DNA of 64,000 bases from Allodiplogaster sudhausi (lineage: Eukaryota; Nematoda; Chromadorea; Rhabditida; Diplogasteridae): positions 1,111,501 to 1,175,500 of the forward strand of contig CALZFC010000100.1 in the NCBI GenBank assembly GCA_945643635.1, written 5' to 3'. This document shows, piece after piece, positions 47,276 through 59,247 of this stretch. Position 1 is the stretch's first letter. Each line of letters begins with the position of its first letter. Both the position numbers and the translations under genes were made by a program. A model generated the notes under the pieces. It was given only the letters and a program-made list of their open reading frames with translations, was not told the origin of the DNA and ran no database searches.

Positions 47276-47928
47276 CGCTGTCTCGCTTGCTCTCTCTCTA
47301 CTGGCTGCTCACTCACTCTTCGGCAGCGCTTACGCGATGCTACAATGGGAATGCGCCGGTCAAGGATGTCTGCATGAGAGAAAGAGAAAGGAGAGGAAGA
47401 GAAAGAGAGGGTAAGTCAGAAGGAAAGAGAGAGAGAGAGAGAAAAAAAAGGTTAATTAGAAAAGAAGCAATATTTAAGGCTTTAAACACTTATGTAAATT
47501 TGAAAATAAACTTATGACGAAATATCAGAAATCTCACCTTCTGCAGTGGCGTCTTCCACGTCGCCTCAAGCATTTCCAGTAGCGAGAAGCACAGGCGGGG
47601 CGGAGCCTCTCTCTCTCTGTTTCTCTGCCTCTCTTCTACGCTCTCACTCTCTCGCACTCTCAGACAGAGAGAGAGGGAGAGAGAGAGAGAGAGAGAAAGA
47701 GTTGCGCGGGAGAGCACGAGTTCGTGGAGAAGGTGGAAGCAAGCGGCCGCTCACAAAGTGCCTCCTCCTCTTCGAGCCACTCAAAGTGGCCGTGCAGATT
47801 GTTATTAGACACCAAGCGAATTCAACGGCCGCACACCATTCTCGGAGAACACCATAAATATTCAAACGGACGGGCAATTCGTGTGTAGGCGACCGAGAAA
47901 AAAAAATTTACGGTTAAATGTGCTGCTT

Positions 47929-48375
47929 AAAGGAGGCCTTAAGGGAAAAACTCCTACCACGAAGTCCCTGACGGATTTGGACGGAATGATAAAAAGAACG
48001 GAGTAAAGAATGAACAGAAATGGTGCAACAGCCCCTTGCCTCTCTCCCCAGAAACTTGTGGTTTGCACCACTGCCAGGTGAGCCAACGTGTTAAGAAAAA
48101 CCCGGCCAATGTATGTTGCGCGCACCACATGTATGCAATTAATACGCATGACATGGTTGGCCCCAGTGGCCGGCAACTTTGCTCTGTTAAAAATTTTTGA
48201 AAATGGCGGGAAAATAAAATAATTGGTAATTCAAAATAGAAAACAGTGTTAATTTCCTCAGGGCATGAAGGTTTTTGTGACTTCGGGATACTTGCAATCG
48301 AAGTTTCTAGCAAAACCCGACCATATAAGGCGAAAAACACAAGACACTATTTATTCGCCTCGGACCTCCTTTAAA
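47929..48375. repeat. Dispersed repeat, copy B (partner 26300-26783)
   Basis: Begins GCTTAAAGGAGGCCTTAAGGG and ends TCGGACCTCCTTTAAA, so it has short inverted ends around TTAA. The internal blocks match 26300-26783. Confidence 0.65.
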
Positions 48376-48925
48376 TACTGGAAAAAAGGCAAAAATTTGA
48401 AATACTTTCCTTTAGGCGAAAGCTGTATGTAGTTCAGCTACGAAAATAGCCAGCCAGAAGCGTAATACTAAATGTGTACTTCGAGATTGCTGGAAGTACA
48501 CATTTAGTATTACGCTTTTAAAAGGAAGAGAAGAGAAAGATAGCAAGGGAGGGAGAGAGCGACAGTGCGAGATACAAACAGACAGAGATAGAAAGATAGA
48601 GAGAGAGAAAGATAGAGAGAGAGAGAGAATACAGATAAAGTAACAGGAGGAGAGAAGGAGGAAGGGGACGAAGGATTTGCGCGAACGAAAGAGGAGGAAT
48701 TGAAAAAGAAAGGGATGCCAAATACCAAGACCTTTTGTTCGCCCGGGTGCATGCATATATTTATTTCGCGTAAATGTCAATTGGCAAAGCTTCCAATAAA
48801 AGGACGGAATGCGAAAGCATAGAAGCTGATGGGGGCCGCAATATATATATGTATGCCAAGAATATTTTATATTTTGCTGCTTTAAGCCAGCGGAACGAGT
48901 GCAGAAAAAGGAATGAAGGCAAGTG

Positions 48926-48957
<32 letters not shown>

Positions 48958-49271
48958 AAGGATGAGAACGAGATGGAGAGAGACCGAGACAGAGAAATAC
49001 AAAGTGCAAAAAAAAAAGATATTAGAAAAGAACGTTATTGCTCCAGTGACATTAAGCGGATTGAGTCATGAGAACTTCTTGGGGAAAAAGCGCATAAAGG
49101 AAGAAGGAAGAAGAAGACGATGCTGAGATTGACGAAACTGGGAGCTTCCATGGCTCTGAGGAGGTCGTTTCGGATGACGCCCCCACATCATCTCGATCCT
49201 TTTTTTATGACAAAAGACGAATGCCATGAGAATCGGCTGAGGAGAGGGAGAGAGACAGACAGAGAGAGATA

Positions 49272-49306
<35 letters not shown>

Positions 49307-50244
49307 ATCAATCGTCGAGTAGAGAAGGTAGAGGCATATTGTTGTTTTGGAGCGCCCCCCACTCGGCAACCATGAATTCGGGATGTCGAGATGTGGAGGG
49401 GCGGATATTGTGGTAGAAAAAAGAGAATTTGGTAAAGGTGAAGTAATAAAGGTTGTTGAAGAGCTGTGGTCCTGTGCAAAATGAGGACTGCTCATGAGAC
49501 TTCTTGCTATTCGAAAGTGTGCTCCTTTGCTCCTTGCCAATTAGTTGTCCTCCCCCCGGCAAGAACATCCTGGCTTGAACCCCCTCCCCCCTTCTTTCCT
49601 CATTGTCTCTCTCTCTCTCTCTCTCTCCCTTTCTTTCTCTCTCTTTCTCTCTTTTTCTCTCTCTCTCTCCCTTTCTTTCTCTCTCTTTCTCTCTTTTTCT
49701 CTCTCTCTCTCTTTCTCTCTCTCACTCTCTCCATCTTTTCAAGCTCAAATGGACACCAAGCGAGTCAGGGTAGCGAGCAGCCGTGTAAAATAGAAATGGA
49801 CAAGCATCATGATAACAGAAGGCGAAATTGCGGTCGAGAATGTGAAGAATGAATAGGTAAATGAAATTAATACACATCACAAATTAAGTAATATCTGTTG
49901 AAAGTTACCGAAGGTAGCGTAAAAAAAACAATTTAATAATAGTAACAGAACAGCTCTATCATTTGATGACAAAGAGGGAAGGGAAGAGAGACAGAGTTAT
50001 CAACCTGTTGCTGGCCAGAAGCAAACCCTCAAATGAATGATTGAAAGAATTTTTTTTTCAATATGTCAATTCTTACGCGAAACGCCTAAGAATATATTAA
50101 AATAAATGATATAAGCCATCATTATGAGGACAATAAATGAAAAAAATTTCACATTCTTTTCTCGCATCGAGGAAGGACTTTTCCCGGTACTTTGCGTAGA
50201 CTCTAAATGCACGCACATTGGTCGAAGCTTTTTTTTTGTGCAAG

Positions 50245-50322
50245 ACTTAAAGAAGCCAAAAACTCGCACGTGAATGTGCCTCTTTTTGCTTGCTTGACAC
50301 AAGTGCGAAAGAGCAGGTGATT

Positions 50323-50365
<43 letters not shown>

Positions 50366-50560
50366 AGAGAGAGAGAGAAAGAGAGAGAGAGAGAAAGAAA
50401 AGAGAGAAAGAGAGAGAGAGAGGGAGAGAGAAAGAGAGAGAGAGAGATTGAGAGAGAAAGAGAGAGAGAGATTGAGAGAGAGAAAGAGAGAAACAGAAAG
50501 AGAGAGAGAGAGCACAATGGTCAGGAAGATTTAAATAGTAGACTACGGTTCGCTTTGGTA
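50245..50560. mobile_element. MITE carrying a large internal GA expansion
   Basis: Left part CTTAAAGAAGCCAAAAACTCG resembles the TTAA MITE family. The right part GGTCAGGAAGATTTAAATAGT and GACTACGG resembles its 3' half. Between them lies about 190 bp of (GA)n, which suggests that GA tracts grew inside the element. Confidence 0.5.
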
Positions 50561-51347
50561 CTAAATTTTAATGCGCGTTTTGAGTCCAAGTAAAGTACAT
50601 TTTTTTCCTATTTCTATTTATGTATACATATGTACGCATACTAATAAGATATGGCTTCCCCTTCGGGGGAGCCAGCGAGCTCAGGAACCCGTGATGGATG
50701 GCTTCAAGATTTGCACACAAAAAAACAAAGTGTAATAAAAGTAGAAAATATTTGCATAAACGTCAAAAAAATTTATACGTTTGAAATGCATGCATGAAAA
50801 TAAAAATGTATGCGCATTTTCCGAGACCGACTCCTCAAGCATTTTTCTAGCTGAAAGCGGCATTAATCATGCGCAAGCCCGGCGGAGCGGCCCCGGAGAG
50901 CGCGTGCGTCCTGTGGAACATGAATTGCATCTCGGATTGTTGAGAGCGAAGATGGAGGTAGAGAGAGAGAGGGATAGAGAAAATAGAGAGAGAGAGTGAG
51001 AGAGAGAGAAAGCTAGATAAAATAGGGTTATACCACGGAATCAAGCGCGGGAAGGACATCAGAGAAAAAGAGATTGGTGGATTGCTAGAAGTTCTGATGA
51101 GGGGCGACGACGAAGGGGACATATAGAGGAGAAACGGATAGTGATGGAGGAACAGAGAGACAGAGAGAGAGTGAGAGAGTGAGAGAGAGAAAGAGAGAAA
51201 TAGTGAGAGCGAGAGAGATAGAGAGAGGGAGAGAGAATGTGCGGGTTAGCTAGGGGCATACAAGCGTGTTCCGGATGGCTCTTCGTATGTACATACATAT
51301 GTCTGCGTCGATTTATTGATGACGCTACTACGTACATGTATATGCAT

Positions 51348-51404
51348 GAGGACGCGAGAGGACGCGAGAGGACGCGAGAGGACGCGAGAGGACGCGAGAG
51401 GAGG
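51348..51404. repeat. 10-bp tandem repeat, five copies
   Basis: Unit GAGGACGCGA is repeated five times without change, followed by GGAGGAGGGGGGAGG. Confidence 0.85.
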
Positions 51405-51552
51405 AGGGGGGAGGTGGTACATAGTTTAAGCTGAAGATGAAGGTTGGCCACATCTCAGAATGACATATCTTATTAATATATCTCATTAGTCTTATATCTT
51501 AATTAGATATTAAATCTCATACCGACACGTGTTCGCTGTCTCCGTTAGGAAT

Positions 51553-51606
51553 GAGTTTAAGTGATCGGTGGGATTCGAACAGCAGCTCTCAACTCCCAGA
51601 ACCACA
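51553..51606 (-). repeat. tRNA-like (SINE) relic
   Basis: On the minus strand GAGAGCTGCTGTTCGAATCCC and CACCGATCACTT give a perfect B box and a tRNA-like 3' end, but no matching acceptor strand is seen upstream. Confidence 0.4.
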
Positions 51607-52576
51607 AGGATGTAGAAATATGAGGTGAAACAAAAGTGGCCCGTCAAAAGTCAAAAGCGCATGAGAACAAGCATATAAGAGACGAGAGTCCAAGAGTCGA
51701 GCGGGGCGAGAGGGAGAGAGAGAGAGAGTAAAAGAGAGAGAGAGAGAGAGATAGAGAGAGAGATAGAGTAAGAGAGACAGAGAAATGGAGAGGGACAGAA
51801 AGAAAGAGAGAAAAAGAGAGAGACAGAAAGTTTAAGAGAAGCTTCCGGAATGCCCCGTTTTGGCATGGTTACTCTGGACGAGTGGGTACAACAATCTTCT
51901 TCGCAACGCGAACAAGCCAGCTCGCTACAGGTGGAACAGCCAGAATGAAGCGAGAAAAGATATGGAGGCATACGGGTGGGACCCGGATGCTTGTTTGGAG
52001 GAGGGGTGGGGGGGCTGCATCAGCTGAAAAGTGACAGAAATACAGCCGGGGGTTCTTGGCTTGGAGGAGAGAGGGAGCTCGGAAAATTCGGGGAATTTGT
52101 CTAGGAAAGGGGAAGGCAGCAAATATATGAAAAATGAAGAAAAGACATTCACATGTATGCATGTAGATATATATGACTTCTCCTTGACAGTTTCCCAGAC
52201 GCGACATGCAAGTTGAAGAAAGCAGGCAAAAGCAACTCGAGAATATACTCTAGTTTTCAGCCAGAAAACACGTTCGCGAGAGGAGTCGAAATTGGTAATA
52301 TACAAAACAGCAAAACAGTAAGAATGTCAAAGCATAAATATATTAGAAATAAGGTGTTTGAATGAAAAAATGCCAAAAAGAATGCAAAAAATTGTAAGTA
52401 AAACATGCTAGAGTGCAAAGTAACCCATTTTTTCGAGAAATGATACTCCAAAGCTTAAAATTGGATTTTTCAGTGTGCACTTATAAATTTAGCGAGAAAA
52501 TTAGGAGCGTAAAACACTGTGGTAAGCGGAAAAGTTGTTAGCTTGAGAATGTTAGAGAGAGAGAAAGAGGAGAGGA

Positions 52577-52608
<32 letters not shown>

Positions 52609-53524
52609 AGAGGGAGAGAGAGAGAGATCAAGCAAAGGATGGAACTGCCACGTCAGATGAAACGAAGAGGGCAAAAGAGATGCTTGGAGGGGCAGCCCGA
52701 CGCTCAATAAGGCGCACATGGCGTGGCCAGTGACAAGGAAGCACTGACGCATCCCGAAGGAAGACGAGAGATGACAAGTAGGGAGGGTTAGAGAAAAAGA
52801 GGGAAAGAGAGAGAGAAAAAGAGAGAGAGAGACAGATGGAAAGAGAGAGAGAGGAAAGGAGAGAACTATAGATAGAAAGAGAGTGAGACGGAGCGCAAGA
52901 AAGGATGAGAGCAAATCGGGAAGATAGACAGACAGAAAGAGAGAAAGAGAGAGACAGATGGACAGAGAAACAGAGAGAGAGAGAGAGAGAGATAAGGTCA
53001 CAAGCTTCAGATAGAATTACCATGCCCATAAATAGCTGATGAGTCAAAAATACAGGTATGAAAGACGAGGAGAAAGGGGTAGCGCAGACGGATAATTATT
53101 TATATAGAATCCCACAGAGGTTGCAAAACAAAGCATCTTCTTGAAATAAGACTCTTTCCGCTAATAACACATGACAAAAGTAGAGAAAGGAAGGGATGAA
53201 ACCTGTCACCTAACCACAAGCTTATCTACTCTTTTGACAGCGCGTGGTCATGTCTATGCCAGAGCGTATGACCATCTAGACCTTATCTTTAAATTCTTTA
53301 GGGTTTTTTCTCTCTTATTCTCTTCCTTTTTCTTTTTCTCTCTCACTCTCTTCATCTCTTTTTTTCTCTCTTTATCTCTTTCTTTTTCTTTATCTCTCTC
53401 GCTCTTCGTCTCCGAATTCGAATGTTTTCGCCTCTCTGCCACAAGCCCAACGACGGTTCACACGCTTGAGGAGAGGTGACGCAAGAGATCGATAGGCTAG
53501 TGAGAGAGTGAGAGAGCGAGAGAT

Positions 53525-53566
<42 letters not shown>

Positions 53567-53895
53567 TACTTGAAAGCAAGACACCGAGGACAGAGCAGAA
53601 GGAGGAATGGACGCTTTAGAAGGGATATGGAAAGAAGAAAGAATATAGTGAGTGAGAGAATGAGAAACAGAGAGAGAGAGAAAGAGACAGAGAGAGAGAG
53701 AGCGAGCGGCTTCCCGTTACATCATGACATCCCTACAAGATGCATCCTTTGCAGAGGTTGTATGGCGGTGGGTAGAGGAAGGGTTAGAAGAAGAAGAGGG
53801 ATCGGCTTCTCCTTCTGCTACTAGAGTTGGCGTCACCCTGGCTCTTCAGAGGCCGCGTCTTCCACGCTCGACCAGCTGAGCCTTCTCTGGAGCCT

Positions 53896-53942
<47 letters not shown>

Positions 53943-54226
53943 GTCTGTCTCTCTCTCTCTCTTTCCCTTTCTCTCTCGTATTCATACCGCTCTCTCTACC
54001 TCTGTCTCCTCCTCCCTCGGTGGCATTTTGTTTGTGCTTCCATCAAATTTCCAAAAAAAAAAAATGCTGAACCTCGCTACCTCCACATCCCACACATAAT
54101 AGCGACAAATCATCAATAGCATTCAACTTAATAATATTTTTTGTCATGGTATGTAATTGGTGGGAACCGAGTTTAAAATGCACATCTGAGATAGAGAGTA
54201 ATAAAGAGAGTAGTAGGGGGAGTGAC

Positions 54227-54275
<49 letters not shown>

Positions 54276-57200
54276 CAAGGAAGAAAAAAAAACCAATCAG
54301 TACTCCAACGATGTTGCTGCATCGAGCCAGCCTACATTCATGTGTGTATTTTAATGGACACCTGTAGAGTGCGGGAGAGGGATGGATAGAGAGAGAGGGA
54401 AGCAGAGTTATGAAAGAGAGTAAAAGAAATTGAGAGGGAGAGAGTGAGAGCTCGTACATAGATTTATTGCGCCGACGTAATCCAGATATGTATGTACATA
54501 GACGCGAACCAATGGTGCCACGAGATAAAGGGATAATGATCGGTAAGTAGCAGAGAACGAGAGAAAGTGATGTAGAGTTAGGGAGTGGAAGAGAAGTAGA
54601 AATAGAGAGAAAGGAAGAGATAAATCAAGAGATGGAAAGAAGAGGAGAATAGAGAGAGACAGGTAGAGAAAGAGGAATAGCGATAGAGAGAGAGAGATAA
54701 GAATCCGAGTTTCGAATGACATGAGCTTTCTTCAATAATAGGGAAAGAATAATTACCTAAAGCCTTACGACTTGAACCTGCTGAAATAGTAGTAATCTCC
54801 TTATTAAAGTCCTAATTGAAGGGTGAGGAAGTTTTGTAAGAGAGTAAATATTAGTAAATATTAATATAAGAGTATTCATCTGAACCTACGTGGCTTGGTT
54901 TTCTACAAACAACGTGCATTATGAAAATGCTGAGGCAGCAAAACGTTGCAGTGGTAAAAATAAAAAAAATATATAGACATAATGATGTGGAAAACTTATG
55001 CAAAAAGAAAAAAAAATCAAAGATTCACGGGAAATCATGAAAATATTTAAGAAGAATTATTGCAAAAGAAAGCCAACATTCTATCTCAAGGAGGCTGCAC
55101 TGATTAAAAAGAGAAATATGTATATGAAAAAAAAATGTTTTTTTTTTCAGAAAAACATGGCGCCATAATGCTCGTGAGTGAGAAGCAAGTGGAAAGCATC
55201 TCTTTTGCTAGTCTCTTCTCTCTCTCTCTCTATCTCTGCCTCTATTTCTCTCCCTCTCTTACACTACCTTTCACCCTCTCTCCCACTTCCTATTTCTCCA
55301 TCTCTCGGTCTTTCGCCTCTATCTCTCCCTCTTCCTTTCTCTTTTTCTCATTCTCTCTCTATCTTTCTCCCTAGTCCACTTACATTTTTTTCCTTCCGTT
55401 TGAAGCTTTCCTCGTCATTTCTTTTCGTTTTCTATGGAATAATTCCTCCACTCACTCGACGTTCACCTTTCTTTATCTCTCTTGCTTTCTTTTTCTTTCA
55501 CTCTTCTCATCTCTATCAATCATATTATCTCACTCACAATTCTGTCTGTCTAGTCTAGCTTCACATGTTCTCTCTCTCTCTCTCGTTCTCCCTCTCGCTA
55601 TTTCTCTACCCCCTCTCACTATTTCTCTCCAACGTTCCTTGTCTTCTCATGCGCTGTTCGTCTCTCTGGAGGCCTCTTTCTTCTCAAGCATGGACCCACC
55701 CGGTGCGCCCAAAAAGGATGGGGCATGCGAGGAGAGAGGGGGGTTGAGAGCTGGCGGCTGGCTACGGGGAGGATGCTCTCGCAATCGATAGGCTCTAGAA
55801 GCAAATATGACAGAGAGATTGAGAGAGAGAGAAAAAAAGAAAGAAAGAGAGAGAGAAAGAAAGAGGTTGAGAGAGAGAGAGAGGTTGAGAGAGAGAATGA
55901 GAAAGAGGAGAGAGAATGAGAAAGAGAAAGAGAGAGAGAGAGATAGAGAGTTAGAGAGATGGAGAGGGAGAGGGAGAAAGGAAGACAGAATAGAAAGAGA
56001 GTGAAGAGACAAAGAGCACGATAAGACAAAACGATTTGAAGATGGCGATTAAAGGATTTCGCACCAACGAAAGAAGCCACGTTGTTGGGAACTCTCTCTC
56101 TCTCTCTCTTTTCTCTCCCTTTTTTCTCTATCTCTCTTCTCATTCTCCCTTTCTCTCTTTCTCTTTTTCTCTCTCTCTCACACCCCTCCTCTGTGTTTTA
56201 TTTTTTTTTGCACCCAACTAGGTGGTGGCGAACAAGAAGCAAATAAAAGCAGAACGATGTGATTATTCTTTTCAGTTTAAAGTAGCAGCGCGAAGTTCTG
56301 CCGAAATCTATTTAATATTTTCCTGAGTACTGTTGCCATACCTCGCTAAATTACACATGCACTCTTCGCAGTTGTGTCTCTGAGTAAGCTCCTATAAGGG
56401 TGATAACGAATAGGGAAGTAATAAACGGGAGATGGAACAGCAAGTTTGGGCTTCGACTAAATGGGTCTTCACCACTTCAAATCAACTGTGGCAACCACCG
56501 GCACAGCCAGCGGCAGACACCATGAAAGAGTCTCTCTTGGCCACCACTTGGCCAAACTTCAACCGCCGGAAATGGGGCCAGTGGCAAAGAGACTCGTACG
56601 TCACACTCTGTGCATCTGCTAATTCAGCTGGCTCTCTTTGATAGATGAATTATTTGAGGAGTGGCCAAATGACGGCACGAAGTGGCAGGCATGTGGACAT
56701 GTGGAAATAAAATAAGAATAAATATGAATATATCTACATATGTTCATATATGTACATATATGTATGATAACTTTGTATCTTTGCTGTACATTATGTGTCT
56801 TAAAAAATTCCAAAAAATGATGGTACATATTTGGTCGCTGCTTTCAATGTAGACATTCTTATTAATCTTGAATCTTTTTTTAACATTATTTCTTTCCAGA
56901 GATATTTTAATATTTAAATCTGTATCTATATTTTGTTTGTTCGCAGCTCGTTTTTGAGTATGATTATTTTTATCTCGATAAGATTTAAAGCAGCATTGCA
57001 AATGATTCTGCAGAATTCATATTTCAACAAGAGACATTTATAGAAAATTGTGTGCAGATATCGTCGAGAAAACATGAATAAATGTCAGGCACATGCGCGC
57101 AAGAGACACATTCATCGTAGTTTATGGTTAATAACAGCTTTATGAATGATGATAATTACTTCTTGCATATCATTGCGTCTCTCTCTCTCTCTCTCTCTTT

Positions 57201-57331
57201 CTCTCGTGCTTTCTCTCTCTCACTCCCTACCTCTCTCTCTCCCTCTTTCTCTCTCTGACGCGACGCAAACAATAGAACGTTCAGTTGCCGGAATGTGGGC
57301 TTCGGGCAGGAGGAGGTCGAGTGGAAGTTGG

Positions 57332-57345
57332 GTTACTATGGAAAC
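57332..57345 (+). promoter_or_regulatory. X-box (RFX/DAF-19 type) upstream of IFT54
   Basis: GTTACTATGGAAAC matches the RYYNYYATRRNRAC X-box consensus at every position. RFX factors use this site to drive ciliary genes. It lies 1,187 bp before the IFT54 ATG, which is farther than typical nematode X-boxes. The ATG sits on a splice acceptor, so the true transcription start may be much closer to the site. Function is inferred. Confidence 0.55.
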
Positions 57346-57424
57346 GCATGAATTTCTTCGTGTCTCTCATTCCCTATTTCACTCTGCCTTGTACTCTCTT
57401 GACATTTCATCTCTTTCTCTACCT

Positions 57425-57464
<40 letters not shown>

Positions 57465-57547
57465 CTCTCCAAAAGCTTTGCTCAAGCCCGTTTGCCTCGT
57501 GGACACCTGTGTACTACCGCGCGCATGGTCACCATTGGTGAAGATTT

Positions 57548-57596
<49 letters not shown>

Positions 57597-58326
57597 TACG
57601 GAGAGATCGAGAGAAACAGAGAAATGGAGAGAGAAAGATAGGGAGAGAGAGATATAAAGCTACATATATATAATATGTGCTATCATCATCTTTCTATTCC
57701 CACGCACAGTTCATTTGTCAGCATTCATTCTATACATTCTGTCTGCCTCTTTCTCTTTCTCTCTCTCTCTCTCTCCCTCTCTCTCTCCCGCTCTCTTGGC
57801 AACATCCACGTGAGACGCTTTCTCCACTTTCGCACGCTACTCCATGATGCTCCCATTATTGCTATACCGAATTTTGTAACGTTATATATCTTCGTTCTAT
57901 AGAAATTGATGCATGCTGCACAATAACCAGAGATTCTACTTATTCTCTTACTTTATTCTCTCTCGCACTGTAGTATTACATATGTACAAAGTGAACGTTA
58001 GCCTGAATGCTTGCTCGCCTCCATTTGCCGGAGGGGCTATTATGGCTCCTATTCTGGTGTGGGATACGGCTATTTCTATGGCTTCGCCGACATGCTTTTC
58101 TCTTGGATTCAAGTATTGCGAACTCAGTTTTATACGGAAAAGGTCGATTAACGACGGGGCATGTCTGATTTATCGAATTGTATTATTGATTTCCTGGAAT
58201 TATGTCACGCTCTTTTCATCATTACATCTATAAATCATGTAAATTTATGTTCTTATTTAAATCATTTAAATTTGGAAAAAAATCTGTCAGTCTACTTTTG
58301 ACATCTCTTCTAGGCGCTCTTATTTA

Positions 58327-58540
58327 CAGTGTGTTTCTGTCAATTTGACACGTCTACTATATAGCGGTAGAATGGACATCTTATTTTAGTGTGTTTCTGT
58401 GAATTGCATACTGTATCTCCACAGATGGACAGCGACATTTTTAGTGTGTTTCTGTGAATTACTTACTCTATCTCAGATTTATAGCGATATTTTTAGTGTG
58501 TTTCTGTGAATTGCCTACTGTATCTCCACAGATGGACAAC
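58327..58540. repeat. About 57-bp tandem repeat that includes the IFT54 start junction
   Basis: Four units share AGTGTGTTTCTGTGAATT. At least two (58380-58435 and 58495-58545) also contain TATCTCCACAGATGGACA followed by [AG]CGACA, i.e. the acceptor AG plus the ATG and next codons. The last unit is the real exon 1 start. Confidence 0.75.
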
Positions 58541-59198
58541 GACAGCGTGCGCGTGTTGTACGCGTCGCTCATCTCTCGTCCCGCACTGACGGACCAGCTG
58601 CTGGCGCGGCCGCCCTTCAAGTTCCTCCTTGACGTCATCGCGAACACGATTGCGGCCACGGGCTTTCTCAAGGTGCTTGCTAATTCGTCAGAGACCCCGA
58701 TTATGGTGGTGGTGGGAAAGCAAAAGAATGCGGGCCAAAACGGAGAAAGGGCAAGTTCAATGCACCCTAAATGTCGTCACATTTTGATATATATGTAAAT
58801 AAATAAATTAATTAACTTGTTCCGCTGGTGAAAAATGTTCCAAAGCTACAACTTTTGTACGTAGTACACATTTCAAGCTTACTTCATTTCACCTTCTTTT
58901 GTTTTGTTCGCATGGTTGTGTTCAGAAAAAAAGCAAAAGTAATAAGTTGAAATTAAGAGTGAAAGTGTGAAAAGAATGAAGCCAATTTGAATTTTTTTTA
59001 TTTTAATTTCCCGCCATAATCTCAGGATCGCTTTTCGGCGGCTGATTTGGATGCTGGAAAGCTGGCGAAGAAGTCGGCCAAGACGGCCTTCCTCGACGCG
59101 CTCATCGCGGCGGTCAATGACGACGGCTTGTTGGAGGACGTCAAGTCGGCCAAGATCATCGCTGGCAAGGAGCCAGAGAAGACATTGCTGGTGAGTGG

Positions 59199-59247
<49 letters not shown>

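Larger units (their letters stand above)
47276..58531. other. 11-kb gene-poor spacer between divergent MADD and IFT54
   Basis: No convincing exon was found on either strand. At least twenty (GA)n or (CT)n blocks occur, e.g. 48540-48640, 49600-49735, 50325-50515, 51150-51240, 51710-51835, 52550-52630, 52790-52995, 53500-53570, 53895-53995, 54200-54270, 55205-55640, 55810-55990, 56090-56185, 57178-57260 and 57425-57470. They create many false Leu/Ser or Arg/Glu frames. Also present are a dispersed repeat (47929-48375), a MITE with an internal GA expansion (50245-50560), a 10-bp repeat (51348-51404) and a candidate X-box. Confidence 0.7.

Noticed and set aside
49545..49852. Long Leu/Ser/Phe frames in CT tracts and Arg/Glu frames in GA tracts (also 33151-33705, 50066-50517, 55619-56143)
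   Set aside because: These are translations of dinucleotide repeats; the same tracts are open in several frames on both strands, with no splice or domain support.
51348..51404. CRISPR-like array
   Set aside because: It is an uninterrupted 10-bp tandem repeat without spacers, in a eukaryotic genome.
56432..56641. 69-codon Trp-rich plus-strand frame
   Set aside because: Short, no splice partners, no recognisable motif. Considered chance.
57913..58233. 106-codon plus-strand frame upstream of IFT54
   Set aside because: No homology or domain, no splice continuity to IFT54, and composition like non-coding DNA.
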